Below, in pieces: positions 60,600-64,000 of a DNA stretch of 64,000 nt. Below the pieces are notes generated by a model. The model had not been told where the DNA came from and did not search any database. It worked only from the letters and a program-made list of their open reading frames with translations. How positions within the stretch are numbered: position 1 is the stretch's first letter; the number at the start of each line of letters is the position of its first letter. Both the position numbers and the translations under genes were made by a program. Source of the stretch: Bryopsis sp. KO-2023 (Eukaryota > Chlorophyta > Ulvophyceae > Bryopsidales > Bryopsidaceae). The stretch lies in NCBI GenBank assembly GCA_030272585.1, contig BSYQ01000004.1, positions 6,076,001-6,140,000 on the forward strand. Direction: 5' to 3'.

Positions 60600-61640
60600 T
60601 TTGTAGATATCTGCTTCTTGAATGTACGCTGGGGTGGATGTCCGGGGCATCGACATTCAAATATGAAAAAAAAATGACTGATAGTTTGCACAACACATAT
60701 GTTATTGGTTTGCACGAGGCCGCCCTAAAATGCCCGAGTGAAATTCTTCCACAATGTTTTTTTTTTCAAAATTCAATAATAATGAGAACAGTTGTTGGAA
60801 AATGGTCCACGGTCTGGTGGAGTGGGGCAAAGTTTTCGTGATTCGTGAAAAAAATCCGAATTTGTGCAATCTACTTTTCATGAACGTCACCACTGGACTC
60901 AGCTTTTGCATGAGACCTTGGGTACCCGCCCCTGAATCTGCATGAACACATGCATGTGCATGTTGGATTTCATGCATCCGTGCATCTCTTTGATCAATAT
61001 GATGCATGCCTCCAGTTTGACCTGAAATCTGCCACACATCACATGCACATCAATTTAAAAATTTGCAGAAGCTTGAGAGACTGGTGTTTTATATCGACTC
61101 ATTCTTCTAAAAATATCATCTTTTCATTCCACAACTGGAAAACAAGAAAAACGAAAGATGACCGAACATGATACAGAAAAAATTGTCGTTCGCGTTCACA
61201 GTCGTCAAGAGACGTCACCAACGCGACGTTTTAGTATCTTTTCTCTTGTTTTGAAAATCAGTCTGCTCGCGCAGGAGATCCCACCGTCCAGCCCATCGTC
61301 GCCCCACTGCGATGGAATCTCGCAAAGATTCTCACCAGCGTGTGTGTCCAGAAACGACTTGAAGCGAGAACGCGCCTCCCCGACGACTTTCTTCACGCTC
61401 GATTGGCGTGTACGACCAAAGAACAAACAAACAAATATACAAATATACAAGTAAACAAATATAACATCTGTCAATTCTCGAATCTATGTCCCTAAAAAGA
61501 CTGGAAAAAAGAATGAAAACCCAAGCACTCAATCCATCAATAATTTAAAAACCACAAAAAAGAATCGCAATATGTAGGCACCGCCGTACGAACCCAGCAT
61601 CAAAGCAATCAATCAATGATACACTCAGCGCCCGAGGTTG
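60600..61640. other. Region without a supported gene
   Basis: The missing Sec7 exons were sought here and not seen. A frame at 61,158-61,454 starting MTEHDTEKIVVRVHSRQETS is open but lacks recognisable domains. Confidence 0.4.
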
Positions 61641-61661
61641 CGGGTGTTTTGCAAGCGAAGG

Positions 61662-62569
61662 ACTGATGCGAGTGGCTTCCGTGGAAGGGAAGAAAATGTT
61701 ATCCGCAGAAGCCTTGAAAAGTGAACTTTCTGATCCATGGTAGTCTGTGGCCCCTCCCCCCCCGTCTTCCTCGAAAAACGACGTTTCTTTCAGATCTGAC
61801 TCGGCCGCCCGGCTCCGCTCGAAGCGCCTTTGCCCAAGGAAGAGGGTACATTCTCGCAGCTGGACGCGGTTGCATGGACCCCCTGTACCTGCGCAAAGGA
61901 CGCCAAAGAAAACGTCGATGTGGGATTCTGTGCGTTTTGACGTTTTTTGCCATTGGGATGACGTCTTTTCGGCTGTTCGCGGGAGGATATGTCTTATTGG
62001 CGGTTGGGGAGGAGCGAATACGACCGTGCAGAAGTCGAAGCAGCTTTTGATCTCGACGAATTCGCGCTTGATGTGGTACGACTATCAGAACGATACTGTC
62101 GGGATTCTGAGCGAAGCCCAGGTGAAAAAACATACTCACCTGAGACAGCAATATCTTACATTTTTTCGATTTTTTTCAGAACTTTTATTGTTTTTTCTTT
62201 GTCCATTTTTTTGTTTTGTTTGGGAGAGAGGAGTTGATATTCTGTTTTCTTTAAATTTTCTTTTTTTTTTTTGGAAACCCTGAAAACCAAAAACATGATT
62301 CTGAGACCGGATAAGATGACAGAAATGTGGACTTTTTTTTTTTCAACTTTGAATTGAATTATTTTGACCCTTTACCTGATTTTTTTTTTTTTTTTTAGGA
62401 AGGTGTATTTTATGGTATGTTCCCTGGGCAAATGAACAAACTTCATCAATCGACACCGGTATGGGTGGTCACTAGAGCTAAAGACTGGAAGGCAGCCAAC
62501 AGCAAAGAATATCTTACTAAAATGGACACAGAAACAGTTCTGGAATTCCAAATCAACAATGAAACATGA
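61662..62569 (+). CDS. Unrecognised two-exon gene
   Basis: Exon 2 (about 62,400-62,569) follows an unbroken T17 tract and ag, reads EGVFYGMFPGQMNKLHQSTP, VWVVTRAKDWKAANSKEYLT and ends in EFQINNET with a TGA. Exon 1 ends near 62,121 at a CAG^gtgaaa donor and reads STNSRLMWYDYQNDTVGILS EAQ in one frame; earlier parts look coding in other frames (MLSAEALKSELSDPW at 61,698; PKEEGTFSQLDAVAWTPCTC near 61,840), so the 5' half is uncertain and may carry frame offsets. No family recognised. Confidence 0.4.
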
Positions 62570-62579
62570 GAAACTGAAA

Positions 62580-63300
62580 TTCTTATTTAAGAAAAAGAAG
62601 AAGAAATAATCAGTACCATGCAGTTTTATTTTGGGTTACATAATGAGCTCTGAGATGGATGAGGTTTATATTTTGGTTTTTAAGATTATGAGTAATCAGC
62701 TTTTCAAATTATGGATTTTTTTGTTGGTAACTTTTCTGCGGATGCATTTTCTTGCTTTATTTCGTTTCAGTGATATTTCTGTTTGAGGTGCTGTGGCCGA
62801 AAGTGTTCTGAGAAAAAAAATAAACTTCCCCATGCGTATGTGCATTTCCTTAGAATCTCGGTCAGGATGTTCCTGCAAATATATAATTTTAAAATTACCA
62901 AATCAATAGTACTTGCTGCATGCCCATTCCAATTTTCTTGATATTCCCAATTTTTACTTTTAACTTCTTCGGAAGGGGGGAAGGAGGCTGAGTGCTGTGC
63001 GTACAAAAGAGAGCCATTTCTGCTTTTTCTGCCCGTCATTTTTTTTCAGTGTGTTGTGACGGCATAAACCTTTTACAACAGTGACCTTCAAAAGGCGAAT
63101 AACGAACAATGTGTGTAGTTTTATCTTTGCCCCAGTCGTACAATTACGACACCAACTTTACGGGTACAACAAGTGTTAATTTCTGAAAGGTTATGTTATG
63201 CTAGCAATCGATTGTTAGAGGTCATTTCAGTCTTTTTCTTTTTTTCCCAACAATGCATCAGGATCTTTTCCCTTTTCGGGGGATGACTGTATTTATATTA
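62580..63300. other. Intergenic, no gene seen
   Basis: Contains candidate 3' end sequence of the preceding gene (gaagaaataatcag at 62,599). Otherwise AT-rich without supported exons. Confidence 0.4.
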
Positions 63301-63307
63301 TACAAAT

Positions 63308-63470
63308 ATATTATATATATGGTTGCTATCATGCTAAAAATATATGTATACGCGACATTTTTATGTGTTGATCTTAGGCAAAAGATATGCATAGTAATTT
63401 ACAGAACAGTTCTTGATACATCATCATATAACTCTGGTCCCAGCAAAAGGACAAAAATTAGAAATGCGAC
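63308..63470 (+). repeat. 165-bp dispersed repeat, copy 2
   Basis: Same orientation as 52,438-52,599; both copies are preceded by gactgtat and an AT-rich run and both end at aattagaaatgcgac. Shared borders mean a defined unit rather than random similarity. Confidence 0.85.
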
Positions 63471-64000
63471 TTGTTTTTCATGCACAGATTGAACAGGTGT
63501 GGTTTCCTTTCTGGACACGCATCCAGAAAGGCTCTCTTTTTCCGGATCCCAATGTGGACTTTTTTTGAGCAAAGATTTGCTTACGAATGTTGAATGTCAG
63601 GAATGAGCTCATCTGCTGCTCCATCTGGAAACGTGGAGGAAACACGAAAAGAGGAAATCGTGAAAAATGCCGAACTCTGAGTGAATCCAAGAGGTGCTGT
63701 GGGTGTGGAAAGATTTGGTGATTTGGTGTGTATTGTGGCAGGGAATGTCAAAAAGCAACACTGGGGGGGGCCATCACCACCCAGTGTGGTCGTCTGCAAG
63801 GACAAAAGTGGCAAGTGAAGTGGGCGTTGGAAAGTGGAGGGATCCTTGACTCCTCTTGACCTGTCCCCAAAATGCACAATAGCTAGGGTGTTACCCCCTT
63901 CTGCAAACGTGTCACAGACCCCCAACACCCCCAGTGATACACTTTGATACACAGTATGATACACTTTTCATCACCCGTATACGCAAGTGGTGATCGAAAG

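Overview
This is nuclear DNA from an intron-rich eukaryote, most likely a unicellular alga carrying chlorophyll a/b antenna proteins (green alga or a relative with a green-type plastid such as a chlorarachniophyte). The evidence is a decayed LHCII-type antenna gene near 47.1 kb, many short introns with T-rich 3' ends and GT-AG borders, widely spaced genes, and a LINE retrotransposon. I cannot name the species. Gene models below were built by hand from exon homology, reading-frame phase and splice signals; no search was run.

Layout. 0-3.8 kb: exon-like fragments, then an intact single-exon F-box/WD40 gene with a 5'UTR intron. 5.2-10 kb: a nearly complete LINE on the minus strand, its two ORFs in one frame and separated by a single TAG. 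11-19 kb: fragmentary exons (ankyrin, coiled coil, Ala-rich) and two segments duplicated elsewhere in the window. 19.2-22.5 kb: an intact tyrosine recombinase ORF facing a 1.4-kb inverted repeat built from nested palindromes. 23.4-30.7 kb: a 14-exon Gemin5 homologue (minus), its promoter side flanked by a 0.5-kb inverted-repeat element. 32.6-34 kb: an ankyrin fragment and an orphan kinase exon. 34.3-39.6 kb: a 12-exon NAA35/MAK10 (NatC subunit) homologue (minus), one intron holding a 150-bp GAAA microsatellite. 40.1-40.5 kb: an unusual histone H2A-fold gene. 41-43.6 kb: a multi-pass membrane protein. 43.9-45.8 kb: an unrecognised minus-strand gene. 46.9-47.3 kb: the LHC pseudogene. 47.9-50.8 kb: two secreted-protein genes. 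53.9-55 kb: a second F-box/WD40 gene. 55.8-57.3 kb: a 5'-truncated LINE copy with a 0.64-kb insertion. 57.5-60.4 kb: part of a BIG-type Sec7 ARF-GEF. 61.7-62.6 kb: an unrecognised two-exon gene.

The host genes are housekeeping functions that do not form a pathway: SMN-complex RNA recognition (Gemin5), N-terminal acetylation (NAA35), chromatin (H2A), vesicle budding (ARF-GEF) and ubiquitin-ligase adaptors (F-box/WD40). Several otherwise well-conserved host genes carry a single-base frame offset while the LINE, the recombinase, both F-box genes and the H2A gene read cleanly; this needs a look at the reads or at RNA.

The most unusual structure is the recombinase plus giant palindrome at 19.7-22.5 kb: the far arm carries an inverted copy of the recombinase leader up to its start codon, and both arms hold a second-level 80-bp hairpin and many short CTGTGC/GCACAG palindromes.
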